Of a stretch of DNA of 64,000 bases, positions 33,549 to 44,394 are shown piece after piece. The position numbers were made by a program, and so were the translations under genes. This stretch comes from Aquarana catesbeiana (taxonomy: Eukaryota; Chordata; Amphibia; Anura; Ranidae). The notes under the pieces were generated by a model. The model was not told the DNA's origin. It ran no database searches and saw only the letters and a program-made list of their open reading frames with translations. Every line of letters begins with the position of its first letter. Position 1 is the first letter of the stretch. Location of the stretch: the NCBI RefSeq assembly GCF_042186555.1, contig NC_133326.1, positions 690,036,708-690,100,707 of the forward strand. The letters are read 5' to 3'.

Positions 33549-33781
33549 ATGGGCACCCGGAGGTGACAGCTTGCAGCTTTACAGCTGGGTGCCCACTGTG
33601 CATGTGCATCGTGAATGGCGGATGCAGTCTTCTGGGACCTGTCGGTGTCCCAGAAGACTGCAGGGGGGAGGGAGGAGAACCTCTGTTTCTGATCGCTGCC
33701 AATTATTCAAGAGGAGCAGGGAATGAGTCCTTAAAGTGGAACTTTCCCTTTTGGGTGGAGCTCTGCTTTAACTACCTGCTG
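33549..33781. mobile_element. Half of a TTAA MITE
   Basis: Ends in TTAAAGTGGAACTTTCCC and GGTGGAGCTCTGCTTTAA (33731-33781), a right-end arrangement seen in frog MITEs. It contains a hairpin, CAGTCTTCTGGGACC...CCCAGAAGACTG, at 33626-33660. The left end is not visible. Confidence 0.45.
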
Positions 33782-34575
33782 ACTGCTCACAATAAATATA
33801 CTGCGAGTGGGCGGCAGGTGCGGACACAATCAGAAACCTGTAAGACGTCTCTTTCTTCCTGGGTCTGACGGCGCACATACGTGTGCTCCCTGCCAACCTC
33901 TCCTGTGATTGGACACAGCACAAGTTTGGTAACTGATTTAAGCCAATGATTTTGTCAGCTGATCGGCTGTGTCCAATCACACACACACAGAGTTCTGTTG
34001 TAAAAAAACGCAGAGCTCTGGGTACTGTGAACAGCAATCTGGTTGTTTCTTCTCCCTTAAAAGCAGGGAGAAAAAACAGTCAGATCAGAAAGTAAAAGCA
34101 TGTTACATATTGTTGGGCACACAGCTAACCCCTCAATTGCCACTAAATAATAACCCCCTTCCCAGCCAGTGTGATTAGTACAGTGTACAGAATTATCATT
34201 GATCACTATATTAGTGTCACAAGCGACATCATTGTTAGTTAGTGACCCTCCCAGGTAGTGTCAGGTAGCGCTAGATTGCCCATCACCTTATCACAGTCCC
34301 ACTATAAGTCGCTGATCACCGTCATTACTAGTATAATGTCTATAGCTGTGTAAATTCCAGTATACAATATATACCATAGTTTTTAGATAATATAACCTTT
34401 TCACATACCAATTAATTTTCACTTATTGGTATTTTCCTTTTACCTAAGACATGTAGCAGAATACATTTCTGACCTTAATTTATGAAGACAATTTTTTTTT
34501 AATTAGAAATGTTTTATAACAGTAATTAGAAAATATTGTTTTTTTCACAATTGTTTGTCTTTTTTTTTTTATATA

Positions 34576-35222
34576 CCGTATATACTCAAGTGTAAGTCTT
34601 CCCAAATATAAGCCGACGCACCTAATTTTACCACAAAAAAAATGGGAAAACGTATTGACTCAAGTATAAGCCTAGGGTGGGAAATGCAGCAGCTACTGGG
34701 TAAATAATGCCCATCTGCAGCCTCACTGTGCCCATCTGCAGCCTCACTGTGCCCATCTGCAGCCTCACTGAGCCCACCTGTATCATCAGTGCCCATCTGC
34801 ACCCTCACTGTGCTCATCTGCAGCCTCACTGTGCCCATTTGAAGCCTCACTGTGCCCATCTGCAGCCTCACTGTGCCCATTTGCAGCCTCACTGTGCCAA
34901 CCTGTACCTTTGATAACCAAAACAGTCTCCCGCTGTGTCATGCAATCTTAACTGTTCGGTGGCCGTCCACTGTAACAAAGCCTCCTCCTCGTCAGTGATA
35001 GACGGAACACTGATTCAGTTTCCCAGCATTGTATCAGTGTTCAGTGTTCCGTCTATCACGGACAAGGATGAGGAGGTGGGGCTTTGTTACAGTGGACAGC
35101 CGCCGAACAGTTAAGACTGCATGACACAGTGGGAGACCCTCACTCGAGTATAAGCTGAGGGGGGGCCTTTTTCAGCATAAAAAATGTGCTGAAAAAGTCG
35201 GCTTATACTCGAGTACATATGG
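34576..35222. mobile_element. TA-target MITE with minisatellite and hairpin
   Basis: Ends CCGTATATACTCAAGTGTAAG and the complement of a right end carrying CTTATACTCGAGTACATATGG; TA on both sides. Inside are a 21-bp minisatellite (34707-34915) and a long hairpin: 34928-35000 is complementary to 35040-35137. It inserted into the MITE at 33778-35412, so it is younger. Confidence 0.8.
34707..34915. repeat. 21-bp minisatellite
   Basis: About nine to ten units of TGCCCATCTGCAGCCTCACTG. Confidence 0.9.
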
Positions 35223-35478
35223 TAATTAAAAATCCGAGTGGTGGTCAAATACCACCAAAAGAAAGCTCTATGTGTGTGAAAAAAAATGATACAAATTTAA
35301 TTTGGGTACAGCATTGCATGACTGCGCAGTTGCCAGTTAAAGAAATACAGTGCTGAGTAGCAAGAAATGGTCTGGTTATGAAGGGGATAAAACCTTCCGG
35401 GAAATCAAGTGAGTAAATATCCCCAAAACTTAACATTTAAGGGATGTGAGTATTTTTTTAAAGGTCTTCTGCTAGATC

Positions 35479-35612
35479 AGTGATGGTGAACCTTGGCACC
35501 CCAGATGTTTTGAAACTACGTTTCCCATGATGCTCATGCACTCTGCAGTGTAGTTGAGCGTTATGGGCAATGTAGTTTCAAAACATCTGGGGTGCCAAAG
35601 TTCTCCATCACT
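35479..35612. mobile_element. Short foldback MITE, hAT-like
   Basis: Arms of about 40 bp: CAGTGATGGTGAACCTTGGC... and the complementary right arm ending CCATCACTT, separated by about 45 bp. Flanks TGCTAGAT and TCCTAAAT could be an 8-bp duplication with two changes. A common small hairpin repeat of amphibian and fish genomes. Confidence 0.65.
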
Positions 35613-35689
35613 TTCCTAAATGCATACTCCTTTTTTTCTTATCACTGCCTGGCAAATGCCCTACGAAGAGTGATCCACGCTTCTTAGAC

Positions 35690-36056
35690 TGACTCTTTCC
35701 AGTCACACTACAGACACTGGGACTTTTTTGTCTTCGAGTGACGCTACCAACACAGGGACACTTTTCTGTCCAGTGACTGCACCAATGCAGGAACATTTTT
35801 TTTTTTCTTCCAGTAGCACCACTGACATTAGGACATTAGGACATTTTTCCTTCCAGTTACACTACTGATGGAGGGACATTTTTTCCTCTAGTGACACCAC
35901 CAGCACAGAAGCTTTTTTTCTTCCAGTGATGTCACCAATGCAGGGGAATTTTTTTCCTTCTGGTGACCCCACACACATAGAACATTTGTTTCTTCTGGTG
36001 ACACCACCAGCACAACAACATTTTCCTTCCAACGACACCACTGATGCATTATCACA
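35690..36056. repeat. Degenerate minisatellite, about 40-45 bp unit
   Basis: Eight or so diverged units built on TTCCAGTGACACCACCAGCA plus CAGGGACATTTTTT. Open frames through it on the minus strand show V-S-L-E-G-K / V-T-R-R-N-K-type repetition and are not genes. Confidence 0.75.
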
Positions 36057-36208
36057 CAAAGAAAACCTTGTTTGTCCTTAAAAAAACAATATACAGTATG
36101 TATTACTTAAATCATGACAGAGCTATTGTCAAATAACCAGGTCTATAGCAGAAAAGAAAAAAAATGCTGTGGTCCATATGGGGTGTACAGGGTTGAGAGG
36201 GGAAGTGG

Positions 36209-36650
36209 TTAAAGGGGTTGTAAACCCTCATGTTTTTTCACCTTAATGTATCCTATGCATTAAGGTGAAAAACTTCTGACACTGACCAGCCCCCCCGTTT
36301 TACTCACCTGAGCCAGTTCGTTCCCTCGGCGGAGACTCGCTCTACCTCTCTGCCCAGGGTTCTCGGCTCTTGATTGGATAGATTGATAGCAGCGCAGCCA
36401 TTGGCTCCCGTTGCTGTCAATCAAATCCAATGACGTGGGTGCCGAGGGGCGGGGCCGAGTCTGGCACTCTGTGTCTATGCACGCAAATGCTGGACACAGG
36501 AGCGTGCCCGCAAGGCACTTCCCCCAGGGCGGGAGCACTTCCCCCAGGGGGTTTACCAATACGTGGAGGAGCCGCGAGTGCCGCTGGTTGACCCCAGAAG
36601 ACAAGGTTTGGGGCCACGCAGTGCAAAACTAACTGCGCAGTGGAGGTAAG
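36209..36650. mobile_element. TTAA-target MITE fragment upstream of OR gene 2
   Basis: Begins TTAAAGGGGTTGTAAACCCTC and contains the palindrome CACCTTAATG...CATTAAGGTG, as in the MITE at 8324. The GC-rich interior and no clear right terminus indicate truncation. It ends about 75 bp before the candidate splice acceptor of OR gene 2. Confidence 0.6.
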
Positions 36651-36702
36651 TTTTGCAATTTATTTTATTTATTTATTTAATTTCAATTATTGTTATTTTT
36701 CT

Positions 36703-36728
36703 TTTTTTCTGCATGCAATATATTTAGG
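36703..36728 (+). promoter_or_regulatory. Candidate 3' splice site upstream of OR gene 2
   Basis: A pyrimidine-rich stretch (TTTTTCTTTTTTTCTGCATG) runs to ATATATTTAG at 36727, 49 bp before the ATG. Same position relative to the start as in the other two ORs. Inference. Confidence 0.4.
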
Positions 36729-36776
36729 AACAAAACTCATTACACAGGGGCTTGAAAATAATTTCAAGAAAAAAAA

Positions 36777-37709
36777 ATGTGTGCGATTAACCAGACTCAG
36801 ATCACATACGTAAAACTACTTGGATTTCGAGGTCTTTATACATTTAAAATTCCATTTTTTATCTTATTTCTACTAACCTACATGCTGATATTCACTGGAA
36901 ATACTTTAATCATTATTTTAGTGTCAACTGTTGATCAACTTAAAATTCCAATGTACCTCTTTCTCAAGCACTTGGCTACAACTGATGTCCTAATGACCAC
37001 CAGTGTGGTGCCCATGACACTGGACATTATTGTCAAAGATGAAGGAGAAATATCACTGGTTGGCTGCATTATTCAGCTTTACTGTTTTGCTATTTTTGGT
37101 TGTTTGCAAAGTTTTCTTATTGCTGTCATGTCCTACGATCGGTATTTGGCCATCTGCAACCCATTACGGTATTCATCCCTTATGAACTCCCATGTAATTT
37201 CTCCACTGATCATTGGCTTGTGGGTCTTAGTTATTATTTTACTATCAAGTGAAGTGATTGAGTTATTTCAAATGAATTACTGTGGACTGAATTCTATAGA
37301 CCACTTTTTCTGTGATTTCAGCCCAGTAGTTGAATTGGCCACCTCAGACACTTCTGCGTTTATGCTGCATGACTTTATTATTTCACTCTTCACATTTGTT
37401 TTTCCATTTGCTGTTATTATTATTACATACATCTGCATCGTAGTCACTATTCTGAGGATATCTTCCACCTTTGGGCGAAGAAAAGCCTTTTCCACTTGTG
37501 GTACCCATTTGTCCATGGTTTGTGCTTATTATGGAACAATAATCATTGTGTATGTGGTCCGTGATAGGTCAACAAGCACAAATAAATATAGATCCCTCTT
37601 GTACACTGTGGTGTCTCCATTGATGAATCCAATCATATACAGCTTGAGAAACCATGAAATCAAGAGCGCTCTACAAAAAGTGCTGGCTGAGTTTAAGGTC
37701 AAGAAATAA
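36777..37709 (+). CDS. Olfactory receptor (class A GPCR), OR gene 2
   Basis: Intact 310-residue single-exon receptor starting at the first ATG after a run of A. Motifs: N-Q-T glycosylation site at 5-7; G-N at 41-42; I-P-M-Y-L-F-L at 58-63; C97 with C169/C179; S-Y-D-R-Y-L-A-I-C at 119-127; K-A-F-S-T-C at 236-241; P-L-M-N-P-I-I-Y-S-L-R-N at 281-292. It is plainly closest to OR gene 3 (shared T-V-D-Q-L-K-I-P-M, S-L-M-N-S-H-V, L-I-I-G-L-W-V-L-V-I), so these two arose by a later duplication than the split from OR gene 1. ECL3 is unusual: V-V-R-D-R-S-T replaces the usual A-P-x-x region. Odorant-binding, Golf-coupled role inferred from family. Confidence 0.95.
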   Translation: MCAINQTQITYVKLLGFRGLYTFKIPFFILFLLTYMLIFTGNTLIIILVSTVDQLKIPMYLFLKHLATTDVLMTTSVVPMTLDIIVKDEGEISLVGCIIQLYCFAIFGCLQSFLIAVMSYDRYLAICNPLRYSSLMNSHVISPLIIGLWVLVIILLSSEVIELFQMNYCGLNSIDHFFCDFSPVVELATSDTSAFMLHDFIISLFTFVFPFAVIIITYICIVVTILRISSTFGRRKAFSTCGTHLSMVCAYYGTIIIVYVVRDRSTSTNKYRSLLYTVVSPLMNPIIYSLRNHEIKSALQKVLAEFKVKK

Positions 37710-37762
37710 AGCAACTTTAAAGTTCATAACTTAACCTCCCCATGTGTTTTTTTCCCCACTTA

Positions 37763-38485
37763 CCTGAATTGCAGAGCCATCTTGTTCCTCTTCAACTGGC
37801 TACCTTTTTCCATTTCACGCAGCTAGCTCCTGATGATGCACCAAGTCAACCCTCTGGCTCGCCCTCTGGTCACTCTATGTTCCTGGTCCTGCAGCCACTT
37901 TTGGAGATGTGATGTAATGCTGCAGGACCAGGGACATATCGATTTACCTTGGGCTTTAATCATCTACATTTTTCATTCTGTGCTGCTACAGTAGCCCATA
38001 TATGGGTGGTTTGACTCATTTAATACATAATTTTGATCTGAAAGAGATTTGGACATCTTCATCATAGGCCAAAGCTGACTACCTGTTGTGTCATTTTGAA
38101 TAGTACCACAACACACAACACTTTATTACAGTAACCATGTCAGGTTTCAGTGGTAGTGAGCCCTTGTAGAAATCCAATCCAGGGTTCCCCCGAAAATAGA
38201 GCCTAAGCCCCAGCCTGCTTCTTTACTATGGTCCCTGAAGGTGGGGATAAACTTACAGCAAGCTTTATCCAGGTATGCCCAGAGACCAGTCGCATATGCA
38301 GAATACAAATGGCAGGAGACAGAAGAGGACCCAGGAAACAAGTCAAGGTCAGGGTGAGTGGCAGCCAAGCACAAACAGAAGACAAAGCTTGAGTCGATAC
38401 ACAGGAAGTCAGATGCTGAATATACAAAACACTAGGCAAACGGGATCTCAGAGAACTAGGACGTTGCTCAGGCAACACGACTTAA
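37763..38485. repeat. Tandem duplication, copy 1
   Basis: Direct copy of the segment at 38578-39325, offset about 815-840 bp. Landmarks: TGATGATGCACCAAGT, CCTGGTCCTGCAGCC...CTGCAGGACCAGG (a hairpin), GTAGTGAGCCCTTGTAGAA and GAGAACTAGG. No gene recognised in either copy. Confidence 0.8.
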
Positions 38486-38577
38486 CCAAACTGCAAGGTA
38501 AGCTTTGAAATACGTACTAACCTGCACAGTGAATACAGCATTGTTCTGTTGTGATCCACTGTTTGGGTGATATAGCC

Positions 38578-39325
38578 CAGGTCCTGCACCACCATCTTGG
38601 TCCTCTTCAACTGACTACCTATTTCCATTTCAGGCAGCTATCTCCTGATGATGCACCAAGTTCACCCACTGGCTCGCCATCTGGTCACCCTATGTTCCTG
38701 GTCCTGCAGCCTCTTTGGAGATGTCATGTGAGGCTGCAGGACCAGGGACACATTGTTCTACCTTTGGCTTTAATTATCTACATTTTTCATCTTCTGATGC
38801 TAGAGTAGCCCATATATGGGTGGTTTAACTCATTTAATACATATTTTTGATCTGAAAGAGATTTGGACATCTTCAGCATGGGCCAATGCTGACTACCTGC
38901 TGTGTCATTTTGAACAGTTCCACAACACACAACACTTTATTACACTAGCCATGTCAGGTTTAAGCGGTAGTGAGCCCTTGTAGAACGCCAACCCGGGGCT
39001 CCCCAGAATACAGAGCCTAAGCCCCAGCCTGCTTTTTCACCAGGGGCCCTGGTGGTGGGGACGGACTTGCAGCAAGCTGGAACCAGGTTGTGGCGCCCAG
39101 ATATGCCCAGCTGACAATACAGAGACCAGTCACGTATGCAGAGTACAGATGGCAGCAGACAGAAGAGGATCCGAGAAACAAGCCGAGGTCAGGGTGGGTG
39201 GCAGACAAGCACAAACAGAAGACGAAGCTGGAGTCGGTGCACAGGAAGTCAGACACTGATTACATTAAACACTACTCAAGCAGGAGCTCAGAGAACTAGG
39301 AAGCTGCTCAGGCAACCCGGCTAAG
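38578..39325. repeat. Tandem duplication, copy 2
   Basis: Same order of landmarks as copy 1. Differences include roughly 25-30 extra bases near 39088-39120 (CCCAGATATGCCCAGCTGAC region). By eye the copies are perhaps 85-90% identical. Confidence 0.8.
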
Positions 39326-39599
39326 CAGTTTCAGTAAAACATTGTCTGCTATTATTGTACTGTTCCAGAGTTAGGGTGATTGACTGCTGGCCTATGAGGT
39401 TCCAAATAAATCAGATGATTGCTGATATTTGGTAGCTCTTTAATGCCTTGTGGAACACCTATAGGGTCCCTGGAAGAGTCCTTTATGTGGAGTAAAAGGA
39501 TAAGAGCTTCAAGCCATAGGGATCGGTTTAGGTATAGATTTTGTTTGCACCAATGATAGAGTCTGTGCGGAGTTGATATTCATAGTATTCTGGGGGTTA

Positions 39600-39860
39600 T
39601 GCACAAGGGCCCAATCATTAAGGCTTAGGTTTATTGTACAAACAAACAGCAACTAACCCAATCTATAACTGGCCTTAACAGCAAAGAGCACATGGAAAGG
39701 CGACCCATGTCAAGCAACAAGAAAAACATCAAAGCTCAACTTAGCAGCCAACCTGCAACAAACCGAATTGTCCTGTCCGACAGTTCATGTTAGAAACAGG
39801 GGTTTAGTTTGCACACATTTGCAAATACATGTGTAAGCTTCAGAGGCTACATCAAGGCAT
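39600..39860. repeat. Dispersed repeat, arrangement 1
   Basis: 39655-39700 (ATAACTGGCCTTAACAGCAA) matches 44985-45020 directly, while 39745-39850 (CAGGGGTTTAGTTTGCACAC) matches 45025-45165 in the opposite orientation. Two copies of one repeat therefore differ by an internal inversion. Confidence 0.6.
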
Positions 39861-39979
39861 TTTAGTATTATCTGCAGTTCTAACTCTATACATGTTGAGA
39901 GCCTTCATAGTAGGAGCACATATATAATAATGGGTAGATTGAGAGCAGGTATGTCTGGGGGTAGCCCACTCCCCCCTAT

Positions 39980-40071
39980 TTATCTTTGAAATGAAAACAT
40001 GGACTTTATAGGCACCAATAGTAAAAGCAAAAAGTTTTTTTTTAGTGGTAACAATTCACATGTAATATAAA
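39980..40071. repeat. Inverted repeat partner, left
   Basis: Reverse complement of 44207-44292 (ATTGGTGCCTATAAAGTCCA on the right, GGACTTTATAGGCACCAATA on the left). The pair brackets 4.1 kb that includes the Penelope-like element. Confidence 0.7.
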
Positions 40072-40968
40072 AAATCACGCTGTGATCACTGAGTCAGTGA
40101 GACTCGGGTAATCACAGACCACCACGTGATCAACTGTCAGCAAATGACAGCTGATCACGTGATGTAAACAGAAGATCGGTAATCAGCTGATCACCGGCTT
40201 CTGTGTAAGGGACATCGGTCCCGAAGAGGAAGAGGCACAGCCGCCTCATCTGTGCCCACCAGTGCCGCCTGCCAGTGCCCATACAGTGCATATCAGTGCC
40301 CACAAGGGTATATCAGTGCCACCAATCAGTGCCAACTCTCAATGCCCACGAGTGCCACCTATCAATGCCCACCAGTGGTGCCAATCAATGCCTCATCAGT
40401 GCCTCCTAGCAGTGCTGTGTATCAGTGTCTTCTACCAGTGCCCATCACTGCCACCCATCAGTGCCCATCACGGCCACCTATCAGTGCCCATCAGTGCCAG
40501 CTATCAGTGCCCATTAGTGCCAGCTATCAGTGCCATTCAGTGCCACCTATCAATGACCATCAGTGTCACCCATCAGTGCCACCTCTCAGTGCCACATCTT
40601 AGTGCCCACCAGTGTCGCCTATGAGTTCCCACCAGTACTGCCTTATCATTGCACATCAATGCAGCCTATCAGTACCCATCAGTACAGCCTCATCAGCGTA
40701 TATCTATGAAGGAGAAAAACTACCTGTTTGCAAAATTTTATAACATAATATAAAACTGTTTTGTATTTTTTTATCAAAATTTTCGGTCTTTTTTCATTTT
40801 TTTAACAAAGAATAAAAAACCCAGAGGTGATCAAATACCACCAAAAGAAAGCTATATTTGTGGGGAAAACAATGATAAAAATTTTATTTGGGTACAGTGT
40901 TGTATGACCGCGCAATTGTCATTCAAAGTGTGACAGCGGGTTTAAGTGCCCAATAAGCAAGTGGTTAA
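40072..40968 (-). mobile_element. TTAA MITE of the TTAACCACT family with minisatellite
   Basis: Inverted copy of the element at 59445-60260: the right end reads AGCAAGTGGTTAA (40965-40968), and the CACCAAAAGAAAGCTATATTTG and TCATTGTTTTCCC words are shared. A minisatellite occupies 40249-40700. The left terminus is missing. Confidence 0.7.
40249..40700. repeat. Minisatellite, TCAGTGCCCA-based unit
   Basis: Units of about 10-11 and 20-23 bp (CTATCAGTGCCCATCAGTGCCAC); reverse complement of the arrays at 54370 and 59700. Confidence 0.85.
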
Positions 40969-41614
40969 AGTTACAAAATATAATAAACTATCACGCCAAG
41001 GGTGATATTCCTAAAAAAGTGTAAGACAGGACAGAGACTACCACCAAACATATCGCTGCTAAATCCTGCACCGGGGCTTAGCCTTCAATATGCTACCCAA
41101 GCGTGTACCAATAAATGCAGCAGTAAACCTACCTATGATAGATGTCAGTGAGTATACAGCACATGATAGCTCCTCAGAGTACATGCATCTCACTAAAAAC
41201 AGATAAGGCGCGTTTATCAGCTTGGATATATGTCTAAAAGAGTGTAGAATAAACCAGTATAGATATAAGATAACTATAATATGGATAATGTACCAACAAT
41301 AGTTTTTAATATATAATGCAAGTAAGGAGGAAAGGAAAGGGAAGGGGGGAATTAGGTTTCACCTCACCTAGTGGTGTTAGATTATAAGATTAGATGCAAT
41401 GATGTTAATTGGTAAGGAATTGTTCAATCACGGGCCAGAGATCTGTGCCACAATTATAACTAATCACCAAAATATCCCAACATCTATACAAAGACCATTC
41501 CAATAGACAGTGTTTCAATTAGGAAGCCTATAAATGCAATAGGAGAGAGCAGAAACCACATAACAGTGTCTCCTACATAATCTAATGAGCTAATACACTG
41601 AGAAGTCATTGTTA
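40969..41614. other. Unclassified, probably repeat-derived
   Basis: No gene. Words such as CACCAAACATATCGCTGCTAAA are reminiscent of the untranslated ends of frog retroelements, but no boundary is visible. Confidence 0.35.
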
Positions 41615-42035
41615 TGCCTCGTACACACGATCGCACATTCCGACAACAAAATCCATGGATTTTTTCCGACGGATGTTGGCTGAAGCTTGCCTTGCATACA
41701 CACGGTCACACAAAGTTGGTCGGAAATTGCGAACGCCAAAAACGCGGTAACATACAACACATACGACGAGCCGAGAAAAATGAAGTTCAATAGCTAGTGC
41801 GGCTCTTCTGCTTGATTCCGAGCATGCGTGGCACTTTATGCGTTGGAATTGTGTACACACGATCGGAATTTCCGACAATTTTGTTGTCGGAAAATTTGAG
41901 ATCCAGATCTCAAATTTTTTGCGACGGAAATTCCGATGGAGACTGTCTGATGGAGCTTACCAACAGTCGGAATTTCCGACAAAAGGCTCCCATCGAACAT
42001 TTTCCGTCGGAGAATCCGACCGTGTGTACGAGGCA
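41615..42035. mobile_element. PIF/Harbinger-like MITE, copy 4
   Basis: Ends TGCCTCGTACACACGATCG and complement of TGCCTCGTACACACGGTCGG. Flanked by TTA on the left and TAA on the right. Shares GACGAGCCGAGAAAAATGAAG and GAGCATGCGTGGCAC with other copies. Confidence 0.8.
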
Positions 42036-42849
42036 TAACTCTGCAGTACATACCTTAGACAAGTCATAAGGGCGTGAACCCGGACGCGGGAGCATGGTAG
42101 AGAAATCTTCCACAGTATAAGGCTCACAGTCAGAGCCTTATATATGTGTCCCAATCAGGGGAGCAGTGTCAATGACTTCCGCATCACCTGACCGGGCCAG
42201 GTAAGGGTGCGCGCGCACATTCCTCGCGCACCTGCGTGGGTGGCCAATGGTATTGCCCACTAGCCCATCAAGCGGGAACTACGCATCCAGCACCTTAAGA
42301 GGAGGCACAGCCAGGAGAGAGCTCCCCCTGGTGAGGCCTCCGCCCGTCCCACGTCAGCGCACGCTCCTGGGCAGATGACCCAGGGAAGCGGCCGATGGCT
42401 CATAGTGCGAAGATGTTGCTAAAGCGCCCTAAGGGAGGTATAACCAGAGGAGAGCTCCCCCAAGTGTGCCCTCCACACGCCACAGTCTATCCAGACCCAC
42501 AGTAAGACCACGGACGTCAAACATGGAGACTGCAGCTACCTGGCCGCACATCTAGCCCCAAAGCCCCAAACTGGCAATGGTCAATACAAACAATATATAT
42601 AGTATAGTGTGCTATGTATTTAAACAGCACATTAATCAACAACACATTAATGCATAAGCATACATTTTTTGAAAGAGAAACAAACATAGTCAAAAATATT
42701 CAATTTTTTGCATATGAATCCCTTACTAGACATAATCCCTTCCCGCTACCGACACTATTAAACCTTCTACCATACATATAAATGTATATCCCTTCCTAAT
42801 GAACTGGCAGATATGTATAAACTCTGAAGATATCAACCATACAGACTCA
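42036..42849. other. GC-rich unclassified stretch, possibly Penelope-like element 3' region
   Basis: No gene. 42100-42500 is rich in CGCGCGCAC and GGAGAGCTCCCCC words; the phrase AGAGAGCTCCCCCTGG recurs in altered form about 125 bp on (near 42320 and 42450). It lies downstream of the Penelope-like coding end on that element's strand. Confidence 0.35.
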
Positions 42850-44030
42850 TAAAAATGGCCTGTATGACTGGACTTCATTGATTCCAGGTGGATAGGTGGC
42901 ATTGAGGTGCTCTATCTACCTGGTTTCTCATTGCAAAATCTTTCTATCTCAGTCACCTCCTCTGGGATCCTGTGGAATCACTTCCAGGACAAAGAAGGTG
43001 GCTAGGGATGTATTACATTTATGATATAAATCTAGGTGTCTGCTCACAGGAGTGAGCATTTTTCCATTCATAGAATAGTGTATATGGTCATTCAATCTCT
43101 GCCTAAGTTGGTGGCTGGTCTTGCCAACGTCAAATGCTCCACATTGGCAGATCATTAAATAGACTAGGCCCTGTGGGCCACAGTCCGCCCGAAATCTGGG
43201 ATGGAAAATTTCCCCAATATGGAGTGTGAAACGGAAGCCTGTGGATACCCAGGGACAATGAGCACACTTGCCCCACCTGTATTTCCCATTGGTATTAATT
43301 TTTTGTCTCGAGGTAGGGGCGTAATGGCACGTCTGAAAACAATGTCTGGGTGATCATGGATGTACTTTTTAAGAGTAGAATCATCATAAAGAAGATGGCA
43401 ATGATTTGACAGAATATGCCTAAGTTGTTGCTGGCCAGAAAAATTCATAATAAATTTAACAGTGGGAGCATGATCTGTCTAACGCGGCGTACACACGATC
43501 GTAAATTCGGCCAGCAAAAGACCGATGAGAGCTTTTGGTTGGAAAACGTGACCGTGTGTATGCTCCATCGGACTTTTGCTGGCCGAATTCCAGCCAGCAA
43601 AAAATTGTGAGCAGGTTCTCAATTTTTTGGTCGGAAAAAGTTCCTATCAGAAAATGCGATCGTCTGTAGCAATTCCGATGCGCAAAATTCCTAAGCATGC
43701 TCGGAAACAATTTGATGCATGCTCGGAAGCATCGAACTTAATTTTCTCGGCTCATCGTAGTGTTGTACGTCACCGCGTTCTTGACGGTCGAAAGCTCAGC
43801 GAACTTTTGTGTGACTGTGTGTATGCAAGCCAAGCTTGAGCGGAATCCCATCGGAAAAAGCCATCATATCTTTTTCTGACCAAAATCCCGATCGTGTGTA
43901 CGCGGCATTAGATTCATATAGCAATGAATTACGAGTTTGTTTGAGCGCCTTATTATAGGCTTTCCGCAAGAGCGATTTCCTATATCCTCTCTGTAACAAA
44001 CGTTGGCGTAATCGATTTTTTTATTTCATT
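42850..44030 (-). pseudogene. Penelope-like retroelement, RT end and GIY-YIG endonuclease
   Basis: Read from 44015 downwards. L-L-Q-R-G-Y and A-Y-N-K-A-L (end of the RT region) are followed, beyond the MITE at 43484-43907, by F-S-G-Q-Q-Q-L-R-H-I-L, L-L-Y-D-D-S-T-L and I-V-F-R-R-A (43448-43300), typical of Penelope-like elements. The endonuclease follows: C-Q-C-G-A-F-D-V-G-K-T (YIG half), R-Q-R-L-N-D-H and P-R-G-G-D (43155-42949). The end, H-L-N-A-T-Y-P-P-G-I-N-E, falls near 42880 after in-frame stops. Frameshifts near 43165-43250 and stops near 42930 make it inactive. These elements encode RT plus a GIY-YIG nuclease and insert themselves via target-primed synthesis. The 5' two thirds of RT are absent. 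Confidence 0.82.
43484..43907. mobile_element. PIF/Harbinger-like MITE, copy 5 (in Penelope-like element)
   Basis: A diverged subfamily: ends CGCGGCGTACACACGATCG and complement of TGCCGCGTACACACGATCGG. Flanked by TAA (43481-43483) and TTA (43908-43910). Removing it with one triplet leaves the host reading frame open across the joint, which supports a 3-bp duplication. Confidence 0.8.
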
Positions 44031-44206
44031 CAGAAAAATATAAATAAGCTGCTGAAGAGGCTTACTGCGAAACATGTAAAGCTTACCTAGCATTACAACA
44101 TTCTATCCCAGCCGTCACAGTCTATGACCTTGTGTGTCATTGACTGGAGTTGGAGATGTCTATATAAAATTGTATAATATTGCAGCAATGTTTTTTAATG
44201 GTCTTT

Positions 44207-44292
44207 TTATATTATATGTGAATTGTTACTAATAAAATACTTTTTGCTTTTACTATTGGTGCCTATAAAGTCCAGGTTTTCATTTCAAAGAT
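44207..44292. repeat. Inverted repeat partner, right
   Basis: Reverse complement of 39980-40071. It lies just upstream of the Penelope-like reading frame on that element's strand, after a GCGAAACATGTAAAGC motif at 44070. Confidence 0.7.
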
Positions 44293-44394
44293 ATATATTG
44301 CTAATATTAGGATGTAGCACCTTGTACTAGATATACATACACCCACAGTACCATCCTGTGCTAGTGTAACCATTTAAATATTTATCACTCCTCC

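Larger units (their letters stand above)
33778..35412. mobile_element. TTAA-target MITE of the TTAACCACT family, interrupted
   Basis: Begins TTAACTACCTGCTG. Its sequence (CCAGCCAGTGTGATTAGTACAG near 34150, CAAATACCACCAAAAGAAAGC near 35246, AAACCTTCCGGGAAATC near 35390) runs parallel to the copy at 47126. It is split by a TA-target MITE at 34576-35222. The right terminus is eroded. Confidence 0.7.

Noticed and set aside
35862..36059. Repeat-containing small protein
   Set aside because: Explained by a degenerate 40-45 bp minisatellite with many indels.
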